Source: Monarcha castaneiventris obscurior
Taxonomy: Eukaryota > Chordata > Aves > Passeriformes > Monarchidae
Reading direction: 5' to 3'
Assembly: GCA_026261815.1 (NCBI GenBank)
Contig: JAMPIT010000258.1
Location: forward strand, 19,176,501-19,240,500
Length of the DNA: 64,000 bases
Positions 26,801-36,400 of this stretch are shown piece after piece (within the stretch, counting starts at the first letter, position 1; every line of letters begins with the position of its first letter). The translations under genes and the position numbers were made by a program. The notes under the pieces were generated by a model. That model worked only from the letters and a program-made list of their open reading frames with translations, did no database searches and had not been told where the DNA came from.

Positions 26801-29800
26801 TCCACAGCCTAAACATACTAATTAAGTACTTCCAACCATGTAGATCAGTTTCTCACTCATTCAGATCTGTACTTTAGAATCTCATTATATTTAAGATTTC
26901 ATGACTTTGTTTTGTTCATCAGCACTGCTCCTTTCTTAGGGAAGAGCAGAGGACTATGTTGATTTTTTGTTCTCACAGGGTTTCGTTTAATTTGATGGCT
27001 ATATTTATCACTGAGGAACTAACTAATTGTTTTTAAATGACTGGGAAAACTTTACACGTACTTACATTTCACAGTAAGTGTGATTTCACTTCTACTGTTC
27101 CCAAACTTATTTTCTGCTACACATTCATAGTCTCCTCCATTTTGGAATGTCACAGATGGAAGAAGAACACTCCTGGCACCGTAACGCCCCATGTCTGCTT
27201 TGTCAGATTTTCTCCTTAAAAAAATTTTGGGAGGAGGGCTACTTTCAGCAGAACATTGTATAGAAACATTTTCTCCTTCTTGAACTGTTGTAGAAGGTTC
27301 AATGGAGAGTTTTGTAATGACTGGAGCACCTGCATGACAAAAGAAAAGGCTTTTACACTAATGCAAAGGTACTAAAGATGGAGAGGGGTTTAAGAAAGCA
27401 GGAATTGCTTGCTCAAGGATCTGTTTATTTTGGATTTGATCCCAGACAACCTAAGACTTTTGGCTCCATCAAAACAGTAGCAATCACTCAGTCAATCATA
27501 AAATATTACAACAACAATATTATTATGTCCAAAACAGTTTTACCATTAAATAACTATTGAATTTATTACTAATGACTAAAAATACTAGTTCAAAGAAGGA
27601 GACTGTGATGTCTCTGTGAAACTGCTACATACATTGTAATTCAAGGAAATAACAGTGTGTGTCCCCCACACCACTTTCTCAGATTCTTTTGTGACTTTGA
27701 GTGTTGCATTGTGTGAAATGTATAGAAGTGTGCCTGTACAACAACAGTACAGAGAGAATTAGCTGAAAATTAAATATAGAAAGAAAAGGTCCATCTCATG
27801 AAGAGCAGCCTTAAATTGAAGCTGCATGCTGAATATGTAACAAGGAAGGCCCCATATTTTCCTAAATTTCAGTGTTTCAGCCTCCTCCAACCTAACAGAG
27901 ATCTGCCAGTTAGGTACTGGATAATACAAGTGAAACTCAAGCAGAATTGTACCTTTTATAATAATGTCCACCATTGCTTTCTCTGTTTTATTAGTTACTG
28001 GATTAATTACTTCACATATGTACAGTCCTGAATCATTGAAATGGACATGGGGAATAGAAAGAACATTGTTTTTTATCAGATGTTGAACGCTTTCTTCAGC
28101 CAAATATTTGCTCCAAACTATTTGTGGTGGTGGGTTACTCTGGGTCACACAAGTGAGGTTTAGAGAGTCTCCTTCCATTGGTGAGTTGCCTGGAGATGCA
28201 GTAATGATAGTATTTTGTGGACCAACTGTAAGAGAACAAAAGGAAGACAAGATCAGTAAGTAAATGAAGAATTACATGCACATCTCTAACACTACCTTTT
28301 CTAGAGGTACATTTCACAGAATGCTAAGAAAAAAATGAAAAATGTGTATCGCAGTAACACAGTGGAACAATTCTTCTAGGCTTGGTAAGATGTTTTGCTT
28401 ACAGCTTTGAAAGCTAAGCTAGCCGAAATGTGTACAATTTTTGGTTTACTCCTTCTTTTTCTCCTTATCATTTATGACTAAAAATGGAATTCCTAAGTAT
28501 ACAATAGCATACAATTTTGAAAACATTTAGCAGTGTGATGCCATTTTTCTTCTGGTCTTTACTTTCTGACTGAGTGTCTAAGGTAAGAGAATGAGAGTTA
28601 CTGAAGCATTGCCTAACGTCTGCCCTGAACACAGTGGACATTTACTCAGTGAGTGCTACTGAATACAATAGAATCCAATATACTATTGACATAAATAATA
28701 TAAATAAGAAGGGCAGATTATAAATTTTTTATAGTACACACTTTATTAAGCCATTTCACAAAACTTAACGTATTTTGTGTGAAAGCCCTAGTACAAAAAT
28801 ACTTACAATTTGCATTAAGTTTCCGAGAAGATGTTCTTTCTTTGGGTTCAAAATCTGTATCATCAATTAGTAACCTGGCCACACAGGTAAACTCTTTCCC
28901 AATATCTTCAGCCATGGGGTGAAATTTATATCTCACAATTTTGGTCTCTGTATTTGTGCTCCAATCTTCAAAAAAATTTTTCTCATGAACAACATGTCCA
29001 TCTTTCTTTAGGAGAACTTCCAGGCCATTAGAGGGATACACATCAGGAATTTGACAGATGACAGTGGCTGGTTCTCCAGCAACTGAGGATGGGCTGATCT
29101 CAATGATAGGATCACTGGGGAAAGCTAAAAGAATAAAATCAACTTCTTTAGACAGGCAGAGATGAATAGTAGGATCAATATAAGAGCAAGATCCAGACAC
29201 CAAACATCTTGAGTTTAGAGGTGCTCAGAACATGACATTCTATCAACTTTATTAGAAGATATATCTTGATCTGAAGACCTACAAGTCCTTTATAAGCAGT
29301 TCTTTTCTTAAGGGAAATTTTATTTGTACAGTTGCTGAAATATGATCACAAAAGATCTAGTAAGATTCAGCATGGCACCTAGGCAGTGATACGGCTGCCT
29401 AAATATAGGCATTCAGAGCAATCCATACACCAGTGCTATCCTGTTTTCTGTGCTGGTAGGTTTAGACATCTGAATCACTCCCCTGCAAACTACAAAGGCT
29501 TTGATTTTTTTTCTCCCCCAGCTCTGTGAATGCATTCAGGCAGTTTTGGCTTTCAAGAATTACCAAAAATAAGAATAAATAATACTAATACATACAATCT
29601 TCAATGCAGAAAGCTAAGCAGAAAAGGAGACATATAAAAGGAATCTTAGAAGTAAGCATATGTTGAGCTATAACAGACTCATTATCCTGGCATTAAAAGC
29701 TAACTGGTAACCACAATATCTAAAACAATTACTGAGTTTTCTATCAACATGTACTATTTAAAGAGAATTTTGCATTTTTACTTACAGTATGGTTCAACTT

Positions 29801-30868
29801 TGACCTGCTTCTCTTTTCTCTCTTTCTCATCACATATGACTGTACAAAGATAAGGATGAGAATTCCCACTGGTAACTGGATTCATAGTCAGTGTAGAATA
29901 TGTCCTATGGTTGCTGACTTTTCCTCCAAGGGGGTTGTCCAAATGTGTTCTCCAGGAAAAACTTGGTGATGCACAGCCAGTAGTATTGCATGTGAGTATG
30001 AGTGTGTCTCCAATCTGTGCAACAATTCTCTTAGCAGGTATAATCTCCATTTCAAAAGCTTTAACTACAAAAGGGAAAACACACATCAATTCAGCATTTT
30101 TCTCAACTTTTATCTTCCTATTTCTTCTCATGTTCTACTGTGAGGTTCTACATGAGGTCTTTCAAAGTTTCAATTCTTTACTTCACAGTTGTGTGGAAAT
30201 TAAACTAATAAAGCTCATGCACATGTGCATGTGCAAAACACTCCATAAACATTGCTATTTTTGTCAAAGATAATACAGACTCAGATGACTAACAGATAGT
30301 TTTCATGTATAAAATGGCATAAACCAAATGCTGTCAGTGAAAATAAATGCATTGGCACAATATAACTTTTTTTTTTTGTCAAGTGGATCTGGTTCCAAAA
30401 CTTTGTAACATTTGAGGGGAGAGGTAGCAGGCAGATAGCAAAGACAACAGCAGAAACACTTTCAACAGGACATTTAGTACCAAACTTGACTGATACTGTC
30501 AGGAATGACAGTAAAAAGTCAAACATGCATTGTTATACTGCAGTTGTCTCCTAGACTGTCTTTTAGCAAACTCAATAGGAAAACGACTGAGTCATTGCAG
30601 AGCACAGAAAAGCTCAAAGTAAATGTCAAAAAAAGCTTCCTGACATTTTGACAGAACGACTTAATTGACAGTTATATTTACTGAAATGAAAAGGTAACTG
30701 GAGCAAAGAGAAATAAAGATCAAGGAGCAAATTTTAGGTCAGTTTATACTTAAAGTTAAAACAAATAAAACAAGCAGCACCAACCCCCACCTTCCCCAAC
30801 TTACCAGTCCTTAACACACACAAAATTACTAGCACAGCCTGGCTTGTTCTTCCCATCTCTTTAAACAT
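23713..30868 (-). CDS. VCAM1: Vascular cell adhesion molecule 1, complete gene of 8 coding exons
   Basis: Type I membrane adhesion receptor of activated endothelium; it binds integrins alpha4-beta1 and alpha4-beta7 on leukocytes. Coding exons, in gene order: 30868-30805, 30064-29786, 29124-28807, 28225-27953, 27329-27066, 26648-26382, 24863-24657 and 23873-23713. All internal junctions are phase 1, as usual for Ig-domain genes. The lengths total 1833 nt, giving 610 residues plus TGA, against 739 in the long human form. The layout is signal peptide, D1 (two disulfides), D2, D3, two further C-strand-type Ig domains, one shortened Ig-like domain, membrane span and a 19-residue tail. Similarity to human VCAM1 is evident throughout: LAQIGD/VAQIGD and STLTMNPV in D1, DVYP and DIGK in D2, GSYSLV in the tail. 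It lacks the mammalian D4-D6 repeat of D1-D3 and contains a dead Ig exon in intron 6 (25510-25770). The model was built by eye; all splice sites fit GT-AG. Confidence 0.93.
24657..24863 (-). CDS. VCAM1: VCAM1 exon 7: abbreviated membrane-proximal Ig-like domain
   Basis: The acceptor (CATTTCTTTTCAG) and donor (A/GTAAGG) are both strong, the length is 207 nt and it is phase 1 to phase 1. It begins with LQNIAVLVYPFENVKVENIT, a good match to the start of mammalian domain 7, followed by a Cys (ITCST) and a second Cys (FILCSV) only about 30 residues later. No core Trp and no usual D-x-G-x-Y-x-C motif is present, so the E-F part appears deleted. The domain has 69 codons where an Ig domain normally needs about 88-90. 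Its sequons NIT and NYT could be glycosylated. The exon is open and properly spliced in this model, so I treat it as coding; RNA data would settle this. Confidence 0.75.
25510..25770 (-). pseudogene. VCAM1: Dead Ig-domain exon inside VCAM1 (remnant of the membrane-proximal domain)
   Basis: On the - strand, after a usable acceptor (TTTACTATTTTTATAG), there are 261 nt in phase 1, a normal Ig-exon length of 87 codons. The translation keeps the family signature: APKNTLLISPSSKAK, then VTIPC, then WLKDAGKYTC, closely resembling TPKD, VIISC and LKDAGVYEC of human domain 7. Three in-frame stops break it: TAA at codon 17, where the family has Glu; TAA at codon 38, just before KKTGDG; and TAG at codon 83. 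The donor expected after CAAG reads GG instead of GT, and a GT exists only one base later, out of frame. I infer an exon lost by mutation, skipped in the mature mRNA. No intact version is given here. Confidence 0.85.
26382..26648 (-). CDS. VCAM1: VCAM1 exon 6: Ig domain 5
   Basis: 267 nt, phase 1 to 1, acceptor CCTTTCAG and donor AAG/GTTTGT. A standard Ig domain: VTMKC as the first Cys strand, ISWKKKK with the core Trp, SKNATLTI (a sequon) and DLGLYECEAYNPFG with the D-x-G-x-Y-x-C motif. It is closest to the D3/D6 type of mammalian VCAM1 (GNPAP, SENATLTL). Confidence 0.93.
27066..27329 (-). CDS. VCAM1: VCAM1 exon 5: Ig domain 4, with the core Trp replaced
   Basis: 264 nt, phase 1 to 1, with a perfect GTAAGT donor at 27065. 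The first Cys is in VSIQC and the second in GGDYECVAENKFGNS. The residue that should be the core Trp of strand C is Leu (PPKIFLRRK). The region between is rich in basic residues and short. Frame and splice sites are intact, so it is coding. Confidence 0.9.
27953..28225 (-). CDS. VCAM1: VCAM1 exon 4: Ig domain 3
   Basis: 273 nt, phase 1 to 1. It begins GPQNTIITASPGNSPMEGDS, like mammalian SPKNTVISVNPS. The core motifs are LNLTC, IVWSK with Trp, and NDSGLYICEVINP. It contains NLT, NDS and NKT sequons. Acceptor TTCTCTTACAG and donor AAAG/GTACAA. Confidence 0.93.
28807..29124 (-). CDS. VCAM1: VCAM1 exon 3: Ig domain 2
   Basis: 318 nt, phase 1 to 1; the longest Ig exon, as in mammals. It starts FPSDPIIEIS, matching FPKDPEIHLS, and keeps DVYP, EDIGKEFTC and DDTDFEPKERTS. 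The last block is closer to human domain 5 than to human domain 2. The membrane-receptor D2 of this family lacks the strand-C Trp, and so does this one. Donor GTAAGT at 28806. Confidence 0.94.
29786..30064 (-). CDS. VCAM1: VCAM1 exon 2: Ig domain 1, integrin-binding
   Basis: 279 nt, phase 1 to 1. It has all four Cys of the two-disulfide I-set domain found in VCAM1, ICAM and MAdCAM D1: TCNTTGC and YLCTVIC. FSWRTHLDNPLGGKV corresponds to human FSWRTQIDSPLNGKV. The integrin motif is therefore LDNPL rather than IDSPL, with the critical Asp kept. STLTMNPV is identical to human. Donor GTAAGTAA. Confidence 0.95.
30805..30868 (-). CDS. VCAM1: VCAM1 exon 1: signal peptide
   Basis: From ATG at 30868: MFKEMGRTSQAVLVILCVLRT, then a phase-1 donor G/GTAAGT. 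With the first residues of exon 2 this makes a signal peptide of about 24 residues, cleaved before FEMEIIP, just as human VCAM1 is cleaved before FKIETTP. A second in-frame ATG lies at 30856 and could also serve; the upstream one is chosen as the first in the inferred transcript. Confidence 0.85.
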
Positions 30869-30968
30869 TTGTAATTGCTGTTACCAAGTAAAGTAAGTAA
30901 ATTCAAAAGTTTTGCTTTCTATTTTCTGTCAAGAAGCACGGTGAAATCTTGCTGCTTTCCAAGAGTGT
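30869..30968 (-). other. VCAM1: VCAM1 5' untranslated region (inferred)
   Basis: About 100 nt between the first ATG and a start site placed 25-30 nt downstream of the TATA box. The start position is a prediction. Confidence 0.45.
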
Positions 30969-30990
30969 ATTACAAGAGCTCCTGCGTGCT

Positions 30991-31000
30991 CTTTATAAAG
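30991..31000 (-). promoter_or_regulatory. VCAM1: VCAM1 TATA box
   Basis: CTTTATAAAG, a palindromic TATA element 123 nt upstream of the first ATG and immediately downstream of the two kappa-B sites. Mammalian VCAM1 also has a TATA promoter. Confidence 0.7.
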
Positions 31001-31019
31001 GCTCTACTCGACGTGGAGT

Positions 31020-31029
31020 GGGAAATTCC
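31020..31029 (-). promoter_or_regulatory. VCAM1: NF-kappa-B site, proximal
   Basis: GGGAAATTCC on the + strand, a perfect fit to GGGRNWYYCC, 20 bp upstream of the TATA box. It is the proximal of a tandem pair, as in mammalian VCAM1, where the pair drives TNF and IL-1 induction in endothelium. Confidence 0.75.
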
Positions 31030-31034
31030 TGGAC

Positions 31035-31044
31035 GGGAAAATCC
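31035..31044 (-). promoter_or_regulatory. VCAM1: NF-kappa-B-like site, distal
   Basis: GGGAAAATCC on the + strand, one mismatch to the consensus, 15 bp (one and a half helical turns) from the proximal site. The spacing resembles the mammalian tandem pair. Confidence 0.65.
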
Positions 31045-31070
31045 AGAGCAGGGAGGAAGAGACCCATATC

Positions 31071-31086
31071 GGGCGGTGTCCATTGG
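31071..31086 (-). promoter_or_regulatory. VCAM1: GC box and CCAAT box
   Basis: GGGCGG at 31071-31076, a possible Sp1 site, and CCAAT in VCAM1 sense at 31082-31086, about 70-90 bp upstream of the TATA box, a usual distance for such elements. Confidence 0.45.
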
Positions 31087-31090
31087 CTCA

Positions 31091-31104
31091 GCGCCCTCTG
31101 CTGC
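31091..31104. promoter_or_regulatory. CTCF-like motif
   Basis: GCGCCCTCTGCTGC fits 13 of 14 positions of the CTCF core written as GCGCCMYCTRSTGG. It lies 90 bp upstream of the VCAM1 TATA box. Binding is not demonstrated. Confidence 0.4.
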
Positions 31105-31130
31105 TTTTGTGAAAGCCCAGGAAAATAAAT

Positions 31131-31150
31131 GGCACTGTAAATACAGTGCC
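31131..31150. repeat. Perfect 9-bp inverted repeat upstream of VCAM1
   Basis: GGCACTGTA, two bases (AA), then TACAGTGCC. Perfect dyad symmetry about 130 bp upstream of the VCAM1 TATA box; a possible protein-binding site or chance. Confidence 0.7.
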
Positions 31151-31747
31151 TACTGCATTTTAAAAAATCAGTTTCAGATCTGATCCTGCAAACAACTGAT
31201 AAAATGAAAGAATGTGCTTAAGTCCAAGTAATTGAATGCAACTATATCTCAGATGAAGCAGTTATTCAAATTTGCTCTTAATGAAAATATTTTTGTGGGA
31301 CTGAGTCTTCAGAACACTTCCAACAATGATCAGCTCTGTAAATAACATTACATGACTCAGTATTTCCTTTGAAAAGAGTGCTACCAGTTTAAGAGGTGAT
31401 GTTACTCATGTTCCTAAGTATGTTTGATCTCTAAAAATGAAGAAATACATCAGATAACAGAAGTCTGGAGATCTGACCTCATCAGCTTGAATCAGGCTCA
31501 TACTGCTCAAATTAACTGAATGAACTAATATTCCCAATACCACTTTGCAGTGGATATAAAAATCCAATTTGGAATATTTCTGAAGACAACTGTTACTGGC
31601 TAATAAGGCAGCAATGTTATGAAAAAAAAGTAAAACAACATTTTCAATGTATAATTTTCAATTGGATAATGCTATAAACGCAAAGAATGGATAAAGGCTT
31701 CTAAATCTCAGTTGTTTATGTATTCAACTACTTGAGTAATTTAGGCA

Positions 31748-32571
31748 CTACAGAGGGATCTGGACAGGCTGGATCAGTTTGCTGAGGCCAATTGGATGAG
31801 GTCCAACAAGATGAAGTGTCAGGTCCTGCACTTGCCTCACAACAACCCCGTGCAGCACTGCAGGCTTCGGGAAGAGCGGCTGGAGAGCTGCCTAGGGCAA
31901 AAGGACCTGGGGGTGCTGATTGACAGTGGCTGAACATGAGCCAGAGTGTGTCCAGGTGGCCAAGAAGGCCAATGGCATCCTGGCCTGTATCAGCAATAGT
32001 GTGGCCAGCAGGACCAGGGCAGGGATTGTCCCTCTGTGCTGGGCACTGGTGAGGCCACACCTCGAGTGCTGTGTCCAGTTCTGGGCCCATCACCTGAAGA
32101 AAAACATTTAAATGCTGGAGAGTATCCACAGAAGGACAATGGAGCGGAGGAAGGGGCTGGAGCACAAGTCTGATGATGAGAGGCTGAGGGAGCTGGGGTT
32201 TAGCCTGGAGAAAAGGAGGCTCAGGGGGAACCTCATCACTCTTTACAACTCCCTGAAAGGAGGTTGTGCTGAGGTGAGGGTTGGTCTCTTCTCCCAGGTA
32301 ACAAGTGACAGGACAGGATGAAATGGCCTCAAATAACACCAGGGAAAGTTTAGATCATATATCAGGAAAAATTTCTTCACTGAAAGGGTGGTCAGGCATT
32401 GTAACAGGCTGCCCAGGGAAGTGGTAGAATCACCATCCCTGGAAGTGTTCAAAAATGTGTGGCTGTTGCACATGGGGAGATGGTCTAATGGTGAACATGG
32501 CAGTGCAGGTTTAACGATTGGATTTGACCTTTCAGGGCTTTTTCAGCCTAAAGAATTTTATGATTCTATAT
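31748..32571 (+). mobile_element. CR1 LINE, 5'-truncated copy with a broken ORF2 end
   Basis: About 820 bp of a chicken-repeat-1 LINE. It begins within the ORF2 3' part (CAGAGGGATCTGGACAGGCTGGAT in frame order), runs through the block encoding [12 protein letters not shown] and [17 protein letters not shown], then [28 protein letters not shown] and [16 protein letters not shown]. It ends with the 3' tail GATTCTATA. In-frame stops (TAA at 32109, TGA at 32319) and small indels break the reading frame, so it is dead. 5' truncation and the ATTCTATA-like terminus are typical of avian CR1. It lies about 750 bp upstream of the VCAM1 TATA box. Confidence 0.95.
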
Positions 32572-33165
32572 TGGACAATTAAAAATCACTAAATAAAAGC
32601 AGCAAGAAATTCAAAATAAAACATCCATGTTTTTAAAATGTCTCTGGCAAATCATTTGGTATGTAATAGTTTGGTCATTTGATGTCTGTATTTTATAAAC
32701 AGCACAGATTCAAATATCTAGTAAGTGAGTAATAACTTGGAAAAATAAAGGCTGAAGTAGTAATGCTGTAAATGTTAAAGAAATGCACTTGCTGGAAAGT
32801 TGGCTCTCCATCAATATACGTTTTAAGTCATTCAGAGTTTATATCTTTCAAAACCTCATGCTAGCTCCAAAAATACCGTGGTCAGGTGAGAGTTGTATCA
32901 GAGGATATAAGGGTCCTGCTGTCCTACAGGAAGCATGTCTTCTTCAGGAAGTATTTTTTATTGCTTTTTACATGACTGTAGATGCTGCCACAGCTTTGCA
33001 TCCTCATCGAAGGATAGCTGGACAGTAGAAGCTGCTACAGAAGCACACTGGGTAAAATAAGAAGCATCAACGACTTTTTTCATGCACTCACCATAAACTC
33101 ATAAATATAAAAGGGACGTAAAGATCGTGAAAAGATAAATTGTGATCTCAGGAGAAAGTATGTAA

Positions 33166-33200
<35 letters not shown>
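33166..33200. repeat. (TAC)n microsatellite
   Basis: Eleven to twelve perfect TAC units. The poly-Ser open frame across it on the - strand is a by-product. Confidence 0.95.
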
Positions 33201-33382
33201 AATAATGAAAAAAAACCCCAAGACAATCCAAGAATTGCCCAGAAGGCAATAAAACGGGGAAATCTGACGCATCTAAAAATGCCCAACGAGAAGTCACTAA
33301 AACTAAAATTCAATGAAATTGCCACAGTGGATTCTACCATAATATTTTATTTTTATTATCACCATCATATTTTTTTTTGTTA

Positions 33383-33443
33383 GAGGAGGACAGAAAGGAG
33401 CAAAAGGAGGAGGAGAAGGTGGAGGAGGAGAAGGAGGAAGAAT
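33383..33443. repeat. (GGA)n-rich purine tract
   Basis: GGAGGA, GAAGG and GGTGGAGGAGG units; nearly pure purine on the + strand for about 60 bp. Confidence 0.8.
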
Positions 33444-36400
33444 AAAACACTCTTAAGTGTCACAAAATGCAAGCAGAGTACTGTTCTGGAAGTACTGCTA
33501 TCAAATCCAGAACTCCAAAAGCTATCCCAGATAGGAAACAATGCATCTACACAATGTGATTTTACTTCAGAGAAAATGGTTTTGTTGAAGAAAAGTGTAC
33601 TCTCTCACTTACATTGCAAATAATTACTTCTAAATCATAGTCAGAGAGAAGCAAGAAACGAAACTCTTCTGCTTGGACTGCTTAAATAATCATCAGAAGC
33701 TAAGCTGAAAGAGAAAGGGCAATACTTCCTTGTTTCTGGGAAATGGGTTTGTAAACAGAAAAAAATTTAAACAGAGGAGGCCATGTCTGCATGCTGGAAA
33801 AGTTTTAATCAAGTCCTTCATCAGATAACACGAAATAGGAAATAACTCTGATCCTGCTCTCAGTAAATTAAACTGGACAGCTGCCATTAACTTTACTGGA
33901 GTTGGAGCCTTACCAGAAGGACTACTATACTGAGTGATCAGACAAATTGAATTCGGACAGTTTAGGCAAGAGCAGAGTGAGCCAACAAATATTACTAAAG
34001 GAAGTACAAATTTGCTAAAAATTTTAAAAGTTTCTTAAAACTCTCTCTTTACACAACGTCAAATGTGAGCCTTCTGTGTATTTTAAAAATAATATGTATT
34101 TTACTGTTGCTCCTACTACCCTCTGCATAAACCTCAAAATAGGAAAATGGGCACCAAGTTTGCTTACTTTCAGAACTGTCTGTTCTGTCTGTAAACAAAT
34201 AGAGAGCAGCTGACAAATTTTAGCACTTGACCTTGAGAGTTCAGATAATCTAGCCTTTTATTCAAACAGCACAGAGGAGGATGCTGGGGGTAAAAATAGA
34301 GGATACATCTACATCCACGGTGAGATAAGTATTATAGGATCAACTGGAAGAAATCTTGACACATGCAGAGTGTAATGAAGACTGGAATGAAACAAGTATT
34401 ACAAGAATATTACTGAAGGCAAAAAAGATTAAAAGAATTAAGCACAGCGATCTAACTACATGTTTTTCAGTACATCTAGTAATCAAAAGAGACTTCTAAG
34501 GCTTTGATGGACAAAGATAAAACAACTGTGTGTTGCAAAATGGAGCTTGGAAATACTAAACACAATTTTTGGCCTGGCATAAGAAAACACAAGTGTCCTC
34601 CAGGAAACTAAAATTTACATCAGACTTTTCTGGACTTTAAGAAAATAAACCATTTCAGAGCTGTACTAAGCATTTGCTTATCTCATACTTTGTCAATCCT
34701 GTTAAATACCTATATGATGCATTTATAAGTTTCCTTTAAGCAAAAGAGATAACAAGTTCTTGATATCTTAATGAATTATTTGAACAAAATGCAGATTATC
34801 CAACATGTTAGTTATCCAACATTTATATGCCTCTTCCTGCATTTTTAATATCCTGCACTGCCTCATGGAGGCTATTAGGGGAAAGCTGAAAGGCTGACCT
34901 TTTGCAGAATCTGGACTCTTAAAACCTTCACCACTGGTTTTGTGATTTATGGCCAAGGACCTATGGTGAAGAGAGATGATCCTTTTGACAGAGGAAATTT
35001 AAAAAAAAAGAAGGTAGAAGGAAAGCCATCTAACCTGATATTCTGTTTCCTGTGTAGCAATAAAATTCTTCATGGCACTTCCTTCCTGTATCTGCATCTA
35101 GAGCCACAATTTGGGACTTCTGCTAAAAATACTCAGTGCTGGAATCATAACTTCTGTACAGGACCCCAACACAGAAACATGTGCAACGTGTTTATCACTA
35201 AAGATCTCTGTGTCCCGTCTGCTTGAGAGGTCAGAACCCTTCTGTGGAAGGCTTGACATTCAGGTGAGAGGATGCAGCAAAGTCTGACTCAACAATTCTT
35301 CAGCCTCATATCAAAGAGGTGCTAGAGCAAGTCCAAGAAAGCCTCTTCCAGAGTTTCTGATGCTTTATGGAAGCAGCTGGGATGAAGAGCTTCCACCCCA
35401 TGCAAAGAGTGTCTGATAACTCCACAGGATGATCATGCCTAAAGAAAAAGTGCCAGAGGACTGTGCTGGAACTCAAACGGGAACTAATCTCGGAGAGAAA
35501 ACTTACAGGCATCAGCAAAGAAGGAAAGTCCTCCAGGCACCACATGCAAGGCAGTACCTTTAATATGGTCATATCTTGATAATGTAACTGAAAAAACATG
35601 AAGCTGGAGGACATGTATGAATACTGCTGATTATATGGCTAATACAGCAGGAAATGATCTGCCAGCCTCAACATTTTCAGTTCTCAGCAACCTCAGCAGC
35701 CTGCTCTACGGGTTATACACTGTCTCCTTCCTCAGAGCACCTGGGTTTTTGGTTCCCAAAGCTTCCCCAACACTTTGCTTTTCTTGACTCCCTCCACCTG
35801 CTTTCTCACCACCTGACAATAATACAACCTCTCTATAGCCCCAGGAGGGGGAGGAGAGCATCACTGACTCCCTATAATTTTCATCTCCGGATGGGAAGGA
35901 TGAGATCTACATGCAGATCTATTTAAAGGGTTGTGTCTGTTTCAGGAATTGTAACTTTGTACCTAACTACAAAAAGAACACCAACGCATTACCCTGTAAC
36001 CCACATCACACCTCGCAATTGTACTCCACATCTAACTTGTCATCTATTGCAAGAAGGAAAGAAAAAGAAACATCTTAAGAAAGTTTTATCATCTGCTTCT
36101 TTTCCTTTTCTGGAATTTCTTAAATACTGTGTGTAAAAATAAATTCATCTACTTCCTGCATTATCTTGCTCAGGCACCAGCTTCTCATTTAGGACACTTC
36201 CTGTTTGGTTGGTCTGAAGGCATCCAGAATCCACAAAGGTGCCAGATAAAATAATACAGAAGTGTGATAACTTGTGTAGACTACAGAATAGCTAATTTCT
36301 TATTTTCTTCTGTTCAGAGGCATTGTCCACCTCACAGAATGAACAAAAACTTCATCTAATAATAAATAAAAGCCACTAGAGAAAAAAGTCCCTACTTTTT

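Noticed and set aside
35306..35614. A 102-codon frame on the - strand.
   Set aside because: No recognisable domain, no acceptor or donor arrangement, no similarity to GPR88 or CDC14A, which would be the expected neighbours.
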